From Streptomyces sp. IMTB 2501 (lineage in GTDB: Bacteria > Actinomycetota > Actinomycetes > Streptomycetales > Streptomycetaceae), in the NCBI RefSeq assembly GCF_001953885.1, contig NZ_MQUS01000014.1, forward strand, positions 1 to 64,000: DNA of 64,000 bases, given 5' to 3'. The position numbers were made by a program, and so were the translations under genes. The notes under the pieces are model-generated. The model saw only the letters and a list, made by a program, of their open reading frames with translations. It ran no database searches and had not been told where the DNA came from. Numbering within the stretch: position 1 is the stretch's first letter; every line of letters starts with the position of its first letter. Shown here one piece after another: positions 53,194 through 62,495 of this stretch.

Positions 53194-53358
53194 GCGCCTA
53201 CCGTGGCCCGCGCGCGAGGACACGGCAAGGGCGCGCGCGGGGCTGTGAACACCCATGAGCGACGCGCAAGTTCCCTGCTTCGGGGGCGGTTCACGCGATG
53301 GTGTGATCATGTGTCGCGCGGCGGATGGCCGTCCGGGGGCGCGGGTAGGGCCCCGGCC
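53194..53358. promoter_or_regulatory. Divergent promoter region, hydrolase-P450 / geosmin synthase
   Basis: The 165-bp spacer must drive both the leftward hydrolase-P450 pair and geoA. A dyad at 53294-53318 has CGCGA/TCGCG arms centred on TGATCA, about 40 bp before the geoA ATG. This is a candidate regulator site. Confidence 0.4.
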
Positions 53359-55521
53359 ATGACGCAGCCGTTCGAACTCCCGCACTTCTACATGCCGTAT
53401 CCCGCGCGGCTCAACCCGCACCTCGACGAGGCCCGCGCCCACTCCACCGAGTGGGCGCGCGAGATGGGCATGCTGGAAGGCTCCGGGATCTGGGAGCAGG
53501 CCGACCTGGAGGCGCACGACTACGGGCTCCTGTGCTCCTACACCCACCCCGACTGCGACGGAACCGCACTCTCGCTGATCACCGACTGGTACGTGTGGGT
53601 GTTCTTCTTCGACGACCACTTCCTCGACATGTTCAAGCGCACCCAGGACCGCGCCGCCGGAAAGGCCCACCTGGACCGCCTGCCGCTGTTCATGCCGCTC
53701 GACCCGGCCACCCCCGTGCCCGAGCCGGAGAACCCCGTCGAGGCGGGCCTGAAGGACCTGTGGGCGCGTACGGTCCCGTCGATGTCCGTGGACTGGCGCC
53801 GCCGCTTCTCCGTGGCCACCGAGCATCTGCTCAACGAGTCGATGTGGGAACTGTCGAACATGAACGAGGGGCGGATCGCCAACCCCGTCGAGTACATCGA
53901 GATGCGCCGGAAGGTGGGCGGCGCGCCCTGGTCGGCCGGACTCGTGGAGTACGCGACCGCCGAGGTGCCCGCCGCCGTCGCCGGCACCCGGCCGCTGCGG
54001 GTCCTCATGGAGACCTTCTCCGACGCCGTCCACCTGCGCAACGACCTGTTCTCGTACCAGCGCGAGGTCGAGGACGAGGGGGAGAACAGCAACGGCGTGC
54101 TCGTCCTGGAGACGTTCTTCGGCTGCACGACCCAGGAGGCCGCCGAGACCGTCAACGACATCCTCACCTCACGCCTGCACCAGTTCGAGCACACCGCGCT
54201 CACCGAAGTCCCCGCCGTGGCCCTGGAGAAAGGTCTCACCCCGGAGCAGACCGCCGCGATCGCCGCCTACACCAAGGGACTGCAGGACTGGCAGTCCGGC
54301 GGCCACGAATGGCACATGCGCTCCAGCCGCTACATGAACAAGGGCGTACGCCCCGACGCGCCCTGGCAGCTCCTGACCGGCCCCGGCACCTCGGCCGCCG
54401 ACGTCGGCGCGCTGCTCGCCACCGCCGCCCAGGAGCGCCTGCGCGCCTACAGCCACGTGCCCCACCAGAAGGTCGGCCCCTCGATCCTGCCCGAGTTCCA
54501 CATGCCGTACGAACTGGGCCTGAGTCCCCATCTGGACGGCGCCCGGCGCCATCTCCTCGCCTGGTCGCATCGCATGGGCATCCTCGACGAGGGCGTCTGG
54601 GACGAGGACAAGCTCGCCGCCCACGACCTCGCGCTGTGCTCCGCCGGACTCGACCCCGACGCCACTCCCGAGGCCCTCGACCTCAGTGCCCAGTGGCTCG
54701 CCTGGGGGACGTACGCCGACGACTACTACCCGCTCGTCTACGGCAGGCGCCGGGACCTGGCCGGCGCCCGGCTGAGCACGGCCCGGCTGTCGGCGTGCAT
54801 GCCCGTCGAGGGCGAGCCGGCCCTCGTCCCCGCCGACGCGATGGAACGCGGGCTCGTCGATCTGTGGGCGCGCACGACCGGCGGGATGACCGCCGGGCAG
54901 CGGCAGACCCTCAAGGACACCGTGGACGTGATGACCGAGAGCTGGGTGTGGGAGCTGTCCAACCAGCTGCAGAACCGAATCCCCGACCCGGTCGACTACC
55001 TGGAGATGCGGCGCGCCACCTTCGGCTCCGACCTCACCCTGAGCCTGTGCCGGCTGGGCCACGGCCCCGCGATCCCACCGGAGGTGTACCGCAGCGGCCC
55101 GGTCAGGGCCCTGGAGAACGCCGCGATCGACTACGGCTGCCTCATCAACGACGTCTTCTCGTACCAGAAGGAGATCGAGTACGAGGGCGAGATCCACAAC
55201 GCCATCCTCGTCGTGCAGAACTTCTTCGGCGTGGACTACCCGGCCGCGCTCGGCGTCGTACACGATCTGATGACCCAGCGGATGCAGCAGTTCGAGCACG
55301 TCATCGCGCACGAACTTCCCGTGCTGTACGACGACTTCGGGCTGTCGGACCAGGGGCGCGCGGCCATGGACGGCTATGTCCTCGACCTGCAGAACTGGCT
55401 CGCCGGGATCCTGAACTGGCACCGCGAGACCGACCGTTACAGGGCCGAGTGGCTCGGCCGCCGCTCGCACGGCTTCGTGCCCGACCGGGCACCCGCCGTG
55501 CCGGCCCTGTCGCTCGGCTGA
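53359..55521 (+). CDS. geoA: Geosmin synthase (bifunctional germacradienol/geosmin cyclase)
   Basis: A 720-residue two-domain terpene cyclase that makes geosmin from farnesyl diphosphate. The N-terminal domain (1-320) has the Mg-binding DDHFLD motif at about 85-90 and NDLFSYQREVEDE near 230, and converts FPP to germacradienol. The C-terminal domain (about 380-720) starts with PEFHMPYELGLSPHL, has the variant DDYYP motif and NDVFSYQKEIEYE, and converts germacradienol to geosmin. This architecture is diagnostic. The ATG at 53359 is used; its ribosome site is weak. Geosmin gives soil its odour. Confidence 0.97.
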   Translation: MTQPFELPHFYMPYPARLNPHLDEARAHSTEWAREMGMLEGSGIWEQADLEAHDYGLLCSYTHPDCDGTALSLITDWYVWVFFFDDHFLDMFKRTQDRAAGKAHLDRLPLFMPLDPATPVPEPENPVEAGLKDLWARTVPSMSVDWRRRFSVATEHLLNESMWELSNMNEGRIANPVEYIEMRRKVGGAPWSAGLVEYATAEVPAAVAGTRPLRVLMETFSDAVHLRNDLFSYQREVEDEGENSNGVLVLETFFGCTTQEAAETVNDILTSRLHQFEHTALTEVPAVALEKGLTPEQTAAIAAYTKGLQDWQSGGHEWHMRSSRYMNKGVRPDAPWQLLTGPGTSAADVGALLATAAQERLRAYSHVPHQKVGPSILPEFHMPYELGLSPHLDGARRHLLAWSHRMGILDEGVWDEDKLAAHDLALCSAGLDPDATPEALDLSAQWLAWGTYADDYYPLVYGRRRDLAGARLSTARLSACMPVEGEPALVPADAMERGLVDLWARTTGGMTAGQRQTLKDTVDVMTESWVWELSNQLQNRIPDPVDYLEMRRATFGSDLTLSLCRLGHGPAIPPEVYRSGPVRALENAAIDYGCLINDVFSYQKEIEYEGEIHNAILVVQNFFGVDYPAALGVVHDLMTQRMQQFEHVIAHELPVLYDDFGLSDQGRAAMDGYVLDLQNWLAGILNWHRETDRYRAEWLGRRSHGFVPDRAPAVPALSLG

Positions 55522-55633
55522 GGCTCGCGGAATCTTCGCGTACGGAACCGGGCATTCTGGGAACTTCGGTGAGCCCTCGGGAGTCTTGTGGAGTAAGGGG
55601 AACGACAGACCGCGAACACGGGGGTGTTCGACC

Positions 55634-57523
55634 TTGACCGAGACCATCGGCAGGCTGACCGAAGAGACCACGCAGGCGGGGCAGCAGGGGGAGGCGGTGG
55701 ACGAACTGGCACCCTATGCGGCGCCGTTGACCGTCCCGCCCGTCCTGAGTCCCGCCGCGGACGACGTCCTGCGCGAGACCGAGATCGCCGTGCGCCCGAC
55801 CTGGGTGCGTCTCCACCCGCAGCTGCCACCGACCCTGATGTGGGGGTACGACGGCCAGGTGCCGGGCCCGACCATCGAGGTACGGCGCGGACAGCGCGTC
55901 CGCATCGCCTGGACCAACCGCATACCGAAGGACGCCGAGTACCCGGTCACCTCCGTCGAGGTGCCCGTCCGCACACCCGGCACCCCGCCCGCCTCGACCG
56001 AGCCGGGCCGCGAGGGCGTCGAGCCCGACAAGGACGTTGCCGCCCTGCCCGCCTGGACGGTGACCCATCTGCACGGCGCCCAGACCGGCGGTGGCAACGA
56101 CGGCTGGGCGGACAACGCGGTCGGCCACGGCGACGCCCAGCTGTCGGAGTATCCGAACGACCACCAGGCGGTGCAGTGGTGGTATCACGACCACGCCATG
56201 AACATCACGCGGTGGAACGTGATGACGGGCCTGTACGGCACCTACCTCCTGCGTGACGACGAGGAGGACGCCCTTCATCTGCCGTCCGGGGAGCGGGAGA
56301 TACCGCTGCTGCTCGCCGACCGCAACCTCGACACCGACGAGGACGGCCGTCTCAACGGCCGGCTGCTGCACAAGACGGTGATCGTCCAGCAGAGCAACCC
56401 GGAGACCGGAAAGCCGGTCTCCATCCCCTTCACCGGCCCGTACACCACGGTCAACGGCCGCATCTGGCCGTACGCCGAGGTGGACGCCGCCTGGTACCGC
56501 TTCCGCCTGGTCAACGCCTCGAACGCGCGCATCTTCCAGCTCGTGCTGATCGACGAGGACGGCAATCCGGTGCCGGGTGTCGTGCACCAGATCGGCAGCG
56601 ACGGCGGGCTGCTGCCGCGCCCGGTGCCGGTCGACTTCGACGGGGAGCTGCCCACGCTGACCGCCGCGCCGGCCGAGCGCTTCGACCTGCTGGTCGACTT
56701 CCGTGCGCTGGCGGGCCGCACCCTGCGGCTGGTGAACAAGGGTCCCAACCAGCCGGCGGGCGTGCCGGACCCGGCCGGCGACGTGCGCTACCCGGCCGTC
56801 CTGGAGTTCCGGGTCGGCGAGACGGGCGAGGAGGACACCTTCGAACTGCCCGAGGTGCTCTCGGGCTCCTTCCGCCGCCTCACCCACGACCTGCCGCACG
56901 GACACCGCATGGTCCTGCTCACCCCGCCCGGCACGAAGGGCGCCGGCGGCCACCCGGAGATCTGGGAGCTGACCGAGGTCGAGGACCCGAGCGGCCTGCA
57001 GCTCCCGGCCGACGGCATCGTGCAGGTCACCGGGCCCGACGGCACCACGAAGACATACCGGCGCACCTCCCGGACGTTCAACGACGGACTCGGCTTCACC
57101 ATCGCCGAGGGCAGCTACGAACAGTGGAGCTTCCTCAACCTCGCGCCCATCGTCCACCCCATGCACATCCACCTGGCCGACTTCCAGCTGCTCGGCCGGG
57201 ACGCCTACGACGTCTCGGGCTTCGATCCGGCCCTCGGCGGCACCCGGGCACCGCTGCGGTACGACGCCGGCCGGACGATCCCGCTCGCACCCAACGAGCG
57301 GGGCAACAAGGACGTCTTCCGGGTGCCGGGCAGTCAGATGCTGCGGGTCATGGGCCGTTTCGACGGGGCGTACGGCCGGTTCATGTACCACTGCCATCTG
57401 CTGGAGCACGAGGACATGGGCATGATGCGGCCGTTCGTCGTCATGCCGGCCGAGGCCATGAAGTTCGACCACGGCGCCGGACACGGCGGACACGGCGGCC
57501 ATGGCGAGGGGCACACCGGCTGA
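55634..57523 (+). CDS. Multicopper oxidase (phenoxazinone-synthase/laccase-like)
   Basis: A 629-residue oxidase. The four copper motifs are present: VTHLHGAQTGG, QWWYHDHAMNI, HPMHIHLADF and the T1 site YHCHLLEHEDMGMM. Cupredoxin domains span about 50-620. No signal peptide is visible, as in phenoxazinone-synthase-type enzymes. The last 25 residues are His/Gly-rich (HGAGHGGHGGHGEGH), which may bind extra metal. TTG 55634 is chosen, with a GGGGGTG box upstream; TTG 55586 is an alternative. It follows geoA in the same direction after 112 bp. Substrate unknown. Confidence 0.9.
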   Translation: MTETIGRLTEETTQAGQQGEAVDELAPYAAPLTVPPVLSPAADDVLRETEIAVRPTWVRLHPQLPPTLMWGYDGQVPGPTIEVRRGQRVRIAWTNRIPKDAEYPVTSVEVPVRTPGTPPASTEPGREGVEPDKDVAALPAWTVTHLHGAQTGGGNDGWADNAVGHGDAQLSEYPNDHQAVQWWYHDHAMNITRWNVMTGLYGTYLLRDDEEDALHLPSGEREIPLLLADRNLDTDEDGRLNGRLLHKTVIVQQSNPETGKPVSIPFTGPYTTVNGRIWPYAEVDAAWYRFRLVNASNARIFQLVLIDEDGNPVPGVVHQIGSDGGLLPRPVPVDFDGELPTLTAAPAERFDLLVDFRALAGRTLRLVNKGPNQPAGVPDPAGDVRYPAVLEFRVGETGEEDTFELPEVLSGSFRRLTHDLPHGHRMVLLTPPGTKGAGGHPEIWELTEVEDPSGLQLPADGIVQVTGPDGTTKTYRRTSRTFNDGLGFTIAEGSYEQWSFLNLAPIVHPMHIHLADFQLLGRDAYDVSGFDPALGGTRAPLRYDAGRTIPLAPNERGNKDVFRVPGSQMLRVMGRFDGAYGRFMYHCHLLEHEDMGMMRPFVVMPAEAMKFDHGAGHGGHGGHGEGHTG

Positions 57524-57547
57524 GAGACGGCCCCGGAGCGGTGGGAG

Positions 57548-58270
57548 TCACGCCGGCCGGGCGAGCCTGGACGACGCGTGTTCGACCGCGGCTCGCGCCA
57601 GTGCCCGGATCATCGGGTGCGGGCGTGAGCCGTCGCCGGCCAGCTCCGGCTGGAACAGGGACGCCAGGAAGAAGGGGTGGCCGGGCAGTTCGGCGACCCG
57701 GGGGTGACCGTCCTCGTCGTGTCCGGAGAAGCGCAGACCGTGGGCGCGGAGCGTGTCCAGGTGGCGGGAGGGGCCGTAGGCGCAGAAGTACCGCTCGAAC
57801 GTGCGCGCCGAGCCGATCACCGACTCCGCCAGCGAGCCCGGCTCGATCATCACCGCGGCCTCATGGCCCACCAGCGAGCAGGCCAGCGGCTCGATGAGCG
57901 GGTCCGTGGCGGCCGGGTCGTTCTCGGCGTGCGCGACACCGGTCAGCCCGCACGCGTTCCGGGCGAACTCCAGCAGCGCGTGCTGGAAGCCGCCGCACGT
58001 GCCCAGAAACGGAATGCCCTCCTCGCGCGCGGTGCGCACGGCCGCGAGGACCCCTGCCTCACTGCGGTAGGGGCTGCCCGGCAGCACCCACACGGCATCG
58101 AACCCCCGGACCGCGCCCTCGGCCTCCGCGTCCTCGGAGGGAATCCAGTACGCATCCAGGACCAGCCGGTCGCGTTCGGCCAGGGCGTTCAGCAGAAGCG
58201 GCACGCGTGTGTGCGAGACGACGTCGGGGGAGCGGTCGCCGACGAGGGCGATGGTTGCGGTGGTGTTCAT
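57548..58270 (-). CDS. Class I glutamine-amidotransferase-like protein (CTP synthase C-terminal-related)
   Basis: A 240-residue protein. IALVGDRSPDVVSHTRVP and WVLPGSPYRSEAG resemble the C-terminal domain of CTP synthase. The nucleophile Cys lies in FLGTCGGFQHALLE. The usual His-Pro-Glu is here LFQPEL, so the catalytic His is replaced by Gln, and glutaminase activity may be lost or altered. GAGGTCC precedes ATG 58270; the ATG nine bases upstream is less likely. It is divergent from the LysR gene. The family is uncharacterised. Confidence 0.82.
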   Translation of the reverse strand: MNTTATIALVGDRSPDVVSHTRVPLLLNALAERDRLVLDAYWIPSEDAEAEGAVRGFDAVWVLPGSPYRSEAGVLAAVRTAREEGIPFLGTCGGFQHALLEFARNACGLTGVAHAENDPAATDPLIEPLACSLVGHEAAVMIEPGSLAESVIGSARTFERYFCAYGPSRHLDTLRAHGLRFSGHDEDGHPRVAELPGHPFFLASLFQPELAGDGSRPHPMIRALARAAVEHASSRLARPA

Positions 58271-58363
58271 GGACCTCATTTTTCGGGCCGACGCTCGTTC
58301 ACGTCCAACGATGATTTCTGCACCTTCGATAAGTAGTGCTGATGGAGCTGGGATGCTGGGCGC

Positions 58364-59239
58364 ATGGACCCGCATCTGCTGCGCACCTTCGTCACCGTGG
58401 CGCGTCTCGCCTCCTTCTCGGAGGCCGCCCGCGAGCTGGGCTACACCCAGTCGGCCGTTTCCCAGCACATCGCCGCGCTCGAACAGGATCTCGGCGCGCC
58501 CCTGCTGACCCGGCGGCCGGTCGTGCCCACCGCGGCCGGTGAGCGGTTGCTGGAGCACGCGGGCCCACTGCTGCTGCGCCTGGACGCGGCCCGCGCAGAC
58601 GTCGTCCGTATGACCGCCGCACCCCAGCACGGCCTGACCCTCGCCACCACACCGACCGCGCTCGGCGCCGGCGTCCTCGCCGCCCTCCCGCCGGCCGGCG
58701 TCACCCTGCGCGTGCTCACCCGCGAGGAGATCCCGGCCGTCGTCGCCACCGGCACCGCCGACCTCGGCCTCGTCGACGGGCTGGCCGCGCCGAGCGATCC
58801 GCTGCGCCTGCCCGACGTGGCGCCGCTGACCACGCACGGCGTCGCCGAGGAACCCGTGAGAGTCCTGCTGCCCGAAGGGCACCCCCTCGCCGCCCGGACC
58901 GGCCTGCGCCTCGCGGACCTCGCCGACGCCCGCTGGCTCGACGCGCCCGACGTGGCGCTCCCACTGGACCATCTGCGTGCCGCGACCGGCGGCGGCGCCT
59001 TCCGCTCCGCCCTGCGCTACGAGGGCACCGATCTGCACACCCTCACCGCCCTCGCCGCCGCCGGACACGGCCTGACCCTGCTGCCCCGGCGCGCCGCCAC
59101 CGCAGTACCCGGCACGGCCGCCGTCCCGCTCACCGCACCTCGGGTCGTCCACCGCACGGAACTCGTCCACGGCGGCCGTCCCGGGGGAGCGGCGGCGGAG
59201 GTGGTGCGGAAGTTGGTGGGAGCGGGGCGGGTGGGGTGA
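58364..59239 (+). CDS. LysR-family transcriptional regulator
   Basis: A 291-residue regulator. The N-terminal helix-turn-helix is LLRTFVTVARLASFSEAARELGYTQSAVSQHIAALEQDLG. The C-terminal region (about 90-290) is a LysR substrate-binding domain with TALAAAGHGLTLLPRRAA. It is divergent from the amidotransferase-like gene across 93 bp, so that gene is its likely target, as LysR genes usually face theirs. Confidence 0.92.
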   Translation: MDPHLLRTFVTVARLASFSEAARELGYTQSAVSQHIAALEQDLGAPLLTRRPVVPTAAGERLLEHAGPLLLRLDAARADVVRMTAAPQHGLTLATTPTALGAGVLAALPPAGVTLRVLTREEIPAVVATGTADLGLVDGLAAPSDPLRLPDVAPLTTHGVAEEPVRVLLPEGHPLAARTGLRLADLADARWLDAPDVALPLDHLRAATGGGAFRSALRYEGTDLHTLTALAAAGHGLTLLPRRAATAVPGTAAVPLTAPRVVHRTELVHGGRPGGAAAEVVRKLVGAGRVG

Positions 59240-59441
59240 GTGATCCGAAATGAGTGGGGTGAGTGGGGCGAGGCGTGCGAGCAGCGTGGCGCACAGCGGC
59301 CCTCGGCGGTCCGGAGCGTGAGAGTGTCCCCGCCCCTGGGGGTGATGACTACCCTCCGCCACCTTCCGGCCAGTCTCACTCGTTCGTGTCTCGTGGCGGC
59401 CCGGCGCCCCGGGTAGAGCACCAGCCGGAGGCGAGCGAACC

Positions 59442-60017
59442 ATGGAACAGACTGCGTTGCGTCCCAAGCCGATGCCCGGCCAGGACCGGCGAGAGACCGG
59501 TACCCCCGGCCCCGCCCACCGCCCTCATGCCGCGCCCCGGCGCGGACGGCGGTTGCGGACCGTGCTGTTCGGCCTGTTCACCGGCACCGTGCTGGTGCTG
59601 TCCGGCGTCGGCATCGGCACCGTCGGTGCCACGGTGATCGGCATGAGCAGGCTCGCCGAGCTGCAACGCCAGGCCCCGTCGGCCGCGCCGCCGGCCAAGG
59701 CCACGCCCACCACCCCCGCCGGCACCCCCGGCTCCGCCCCGGCCCACCTGCCCGGGGCGACCCTGGGCATCGAGGCCGTCGACGCGGGCAAGGTGGGTGC
59801 GCTGGTCGTGGGCGTGCATGTGCCCGGACCCGGTTACTCGGCCGGTCTGGTCCGTGGGGACAATGTGCTGCAGTTCGGCTCCGCCCGCGTCGACTCCGCC
59901 GCCGACCTCGCCCGGGCCGTGGACCGCGCCCGGCCCGGAAAGCCGGTGCTCCTCACCGTGCGTCACAGCGGCGGGGGCTACCAGCAGTTGGCGGTCGTAC
60001 CCGGGGTGGTGACCTGA
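59442..60017 (+). CDS. Membrane-anchored PDZ-domain protein
   Basis: A 191-residue protein. The N-terminus is basic, followed by a membrane helix (TVLFGLFTGTVLVLSGVGIGTVGATVIG). A Pro/Ala/Thr linker leads to a PDZ domain (about 105-185): LGIEAVDAGKVGALVVGVHVPGPGYSAGLVRGDNVLQFGS. No protease domain is fused. PDZ domains bind protein C-termini, so this may tether or regulate an envelope protease. GGAGGCGAGC precedes ATG 59442. Confidence 0.88.
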   Translation: MEQTALRPKPMPGQDRRETGTPGPAHRPHAAPRRGRRLRTVLFGLFTGTVLVLSGVGIGTVGATVIGMSRLAELQRQAPSAAPPAKATPTTPAGTPGSAPAHLPGATLGIEAVDAGKVGALVVGVHVPGPGYSAGLVRGDNVLQFGSARVDSAADLARAVDRARPGKPVLLTVRHSGGGYQQLAVVPGVVT

Positions 60018-60317
60018 GCCGGGGCGACGAGAGCCCATGGCTGTCGGCCCCGGGACCGTACCGTCCGCCCTTTCGGCGACCCCGGGAACCCATTGGCCGG
60101 GCACCCCGGAAAATCGTCGGCCGGTCACTCCCGGAAACCCGTTGGTCACCATCCGCCCCGCGCGCCATGATGGCCCCATGCCGAGTCCCTTCCGCGCCGA
60201 CCGCAGCCCGCGGGGAACACCGGAGATCGGCTCGCGTGACCCTGTCCTCCCGGGCAGGATGCTGCCCGAGACGCCCTCGCCCGTTTCCGCACCCGCTACT
60301 CGCGCCCGGAGGCCCGG
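60018..60317. other. 300-bp gene-free stretch
   Basis: No supported gene lies between the PDZ and M24 genes. Bases 60080-60140 contain loosely repeated CCCGGGAACCCATTGG-like segments (CACCCCGGAAAATCG, ACTCCCGGAAACCCGTTGG). The right end must hold the M24 promoter. No terminator hairpin is clear. Confidence 0.45.
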
Positions 60318-61445
60318 ATGACCGGTAGTACGCCCGCGCCCTTCACCGCCGCCGACTACAGGGCCCGCATGGAGCGTGCCGCGCGCTCCGCGGCCGACGC
60401 CGGCCTCGCGGGGCTGCTCGTGGCACCGGGACCGGACATGGTCTGGCTCACCGGCTACACGCCCACCGCCGTCACCGAACGGCTCACCGTGCTGGTCCTC
60501 GCCCCCGGTCACGAACCCGTGCTCGTCGTGCCGACCCTGGAGGCCCCGGACGCCGAGCACGCGACCGGCGCGTCCGCGCTCACCCTGCGCGACTGGACCG
60601 ACGGCAAGGACCCCTACGCCGTCACCGCCGCCCTTCTCGACGGCCGTGGCCGGTTCGGCATCAGCGACAACACCTGGGCTATGCACCTGCTGGGCTTCCA
60701 GCGGGCCCTGCCCGACACCTCCTACGCCTCTCTCACCGACGCCCTCCCCATGCTGCGCGCCGTCAAGGACGCGGCGGAACTCGAACTCCTCGCGGCGGCC
60801 GGAGCCGCTGCCGACGCAACGTTCGAGGAGATCCGGAAGGTTCCCTTCGCCGGCCGCCGCGAGTCCGACGTCGGTCGCGACCTCGCGGACCTGCTGCGCC
60901 GCTTCGGCCACTCCCAGGTCGACTTCACCATCGTCGGCTCGGGTCCCAACGGCGCCAATCCGCACCACGAGGTCGGCGACCGTGTCATCCAGCACGGCGA
61001 CATGGTCGTCCTGGACTTCGGCGGCCTGAAGGACGGCTACGGCTCCGACACCACCCGCACGGTCCACGTGGGCGAGCCGAGCGCTGAGGAGCGCCGGGTG
61101 CACGACATCGTGCGCGAAGCCCAGGAGGCGGGCTGTCAGGCCGTACGGCCCGGCGCGGCCTGCCAGGAGGTCGACCGCGCCGCCCGCGCGGTGATCAGTG
61201 ACGCCGGGTACGGCGCGCACTTCATCCACCGCACCGGGCACGGCATCGGCGTCACCACGCACGAGCCGCCGTACATGATCGAGGGCGAGGAACAGCCCCT
61301 CGTGCCCGGCATGTGTTTCTCCGTCGAGCCCGGCATCTATCTGCCCGGCCGCTTCGGGGTGCGCATCGAGGACATCGTCACGGTGACCGAGGACGGCGGC
61401 CGTCGCCTCAACAACACCACGCGCGAGATGGTCATAGTGGACTGA
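60318..61445 (+). CDS. M24 family Xaa-Pro aminopeptidase-like metallopeptidase
   Basis: A 375-residue cytoplasmic enzyme of the creatinase/Xaa-Pro aminopeptidase (pita-bread) family. The metal ligands are VVLDFGGLKDGYGSDTTRTV (two Asp), HRTGHGIGVTTH (His), FSVEPGIYLPG (Glu) and GVRIEDIVTVTE (Glu). The N-terminal domain (1-150) shows LLVAPGPDMVWLTGYTP. It likely cleaves N-terminal residues before Pro. GGAGGCCCGG precedes ATG 60318. Confidence 0.93.
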   Translation: MTGSTPAPFTAADYRARMERAARSAADAGLAGLLVAPGPDMVWLTGYTPTAVTERLTVLVLAPGHEPVLVVPTLEAPDAEHATGASALTLRDWTDGKDPYAVTAALLDGRGRFGISDNTWAMHLLGFQRALPDTSYASLTDALPMLRAVKDAAELELLAAAGAAADATFEEIRKVPFAGRRESDVGRDLADLLRRFGHSQVDFTIVGSGPNGANPHHEVGDRVIQHGDMVVLDFGGLKDGYGSDTTRTVHVGEPSAEERRVHDIVREAQEAGCQAVRPGAACQEVDRAARAVISDAGYGAHFIHRTGHGIGVTTHEPPYMIEGEEQPLVPGMCFSVEPGIYLPGRFGVRIEDIVTVTEDGGRRLNNTTREMVIVD

Positions 61446-61473
61446 GAGACCACGGACGGACCCAGGAGACACC

Positions 61474-61504
61474 TCTTCGACGACATCGACGACATCGACG
61501 ACAT
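61474..61504. repeat. Short tandem repeat of GACATCGAC
   Basis: Between the M24 and kinase genes, TTCGACGACATCGACGACAT continues with the same 9-base unit, GACATCGAC, in about three copies. It ends before the ATG at 61528. Its role is not evident. Confidence 0.6.
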
Positions 61505-61527
61505 CCCGGAACGGCGACGCGCGACCC

Positions 61528-62466
61528 ATGACCCAGGCACCGACACCCACCGCGGACACCGTCCGCAGACTGGTCCGTTCGCTGCTCAAGGAGGGCGGCG
61601 ACGGTACCGCGGGACCCGATGTGCGGCCGGTGACGGAGGGCGGTGAGCACTCCACGTGGTGGGTGGGTACCCGCCATGTGCTGCGGCTCGCCCCCGACCG
61701 CGAGGCCACCGTGCGCCAGCGCCGCGAACTGCGCCTGCGCGATCTGGCACGGCCGCACCTCCCCGTCGCCGTCCCGGCCAGCGTGGCGCACGGCGAGTGG
61801 GCGCCCGGCCTCGGCTACACGCTCGACACCGCGATCCCCGGCGGCAGCGCCGAGGAGCACGATGTCTCGGCCGTCGGCGAGGCCGACCTCGCCGGGCTGC
61901 TCACCGGGCTGCGCGCGGTACCCGTACGGCAGGTCGAGGCGCTCGGCGTGTCACGCACCGCCCCGCGCTCCCTGGAGGCGCTGCGCCGCATGGCCGTGCA
62001 CGCGGCCGAACGCCTCGCCGCCGCCGACGAGTTCGACGCCGGCCGACTGCACCAGCTCACCCCGCCCGGCGCGGCCCAGCTCGCCGCACAGTCCGGCACG
62101 GCCGTACTCGTCCACCACGACCTCAAGGGCGAGCATCTTGTGGTCAGCGCCGACGGCAGGGTGCGCGGTGTCCTCGACTGGACCGACGCGGCCCTCGGGG
62201 ACCCCGCAGAGGACATCGCCGGGCTGGTCCTCGCGGTCGGCTCCGGCGCGGCCGTCCGCGCGGCCACCCTCGCCGGCTACGGCCCCCGCCCCTGCCTGCG
62301 CGGCCTGTGGCTGGCCCGCTGCGACACCGTCGTCCGCCTCGCCGACCGCCTGGAGGGCCGCGACGACAGCCCCCTGCCCCTCCTGCGCACCCAGCTGGAG
62401 CGCGCCTGGGAGCCGATCCTGCTGGAGCGCCTGACGGACTTCAAGGAGGACGAACAGGAGTCCTAG
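61528..62466 (+). CDS. Aminoglycoside phosphotransferase (APH) family protein
   Basis: A 312-residue protein of the APH/choline-kinase fold. The N-terminal lobe begins VRPVTEGGEHSTWWVGTRHVLRLAP. The catalytic loop reads VLVHHDLKGEHLVV, with His where the usual Asn binds metal. DWTDAALGDPAEDIAGLV is the metal-binding DxD region. Substrate is unknown; resistance cannot be inferred, as most such proteins act on small metabolites. ATG 61528 has a weak ribosome site. Confidence 0.85.
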   Translation: MTQAPTPTADTVRRLVRSLLKEGGDGTAGPDVRPVTEGGEHSTWWVGTRHVLRLAPDREATVRQRRELRLRDLARPHLPVAVPASVAHGEWAPGLGYTLDTAIPGGSAEEHDVSAVGEADLAGLLTGLRAVPVRQVEALGVSRTAPRSLEALRRMAVHAAERLAAADEFDAGRLHQLTPPGAAQLAAQSGTAVLVHHDLKGEHLVVSADGRVRGVLDWTDAALGDPAEDIAGLVLAVGSGAAVRAATLAGYGPRPCLRGLWLARCDTVVRLADRLEGRDDSPLPLLRTQLERAWEPILLERLTDFKEDEQES

Positions 62467-62495
62467 GGCTTGTGCGCGTGCCCGACAGTGGCGCC

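Noticed and set aside
55301..57514. A long minus-strand open frame opposite the multicopper oxidase
   Set aside because: The opposite strand holds all four copper motifs; this frame has none.
59376..61709. A long minus-strand open frame opposite the PDZ and M24 genes
   Set aside because: No recognisable domain; it is a shadow of high-GC coding sequence on the other strand.
61528..62466. Aminoglycoside resistance gene
   Set aside because: The APH fold alone does not show resistance. The catalytic loop is altered and no antibiotic cluster is adjacent.
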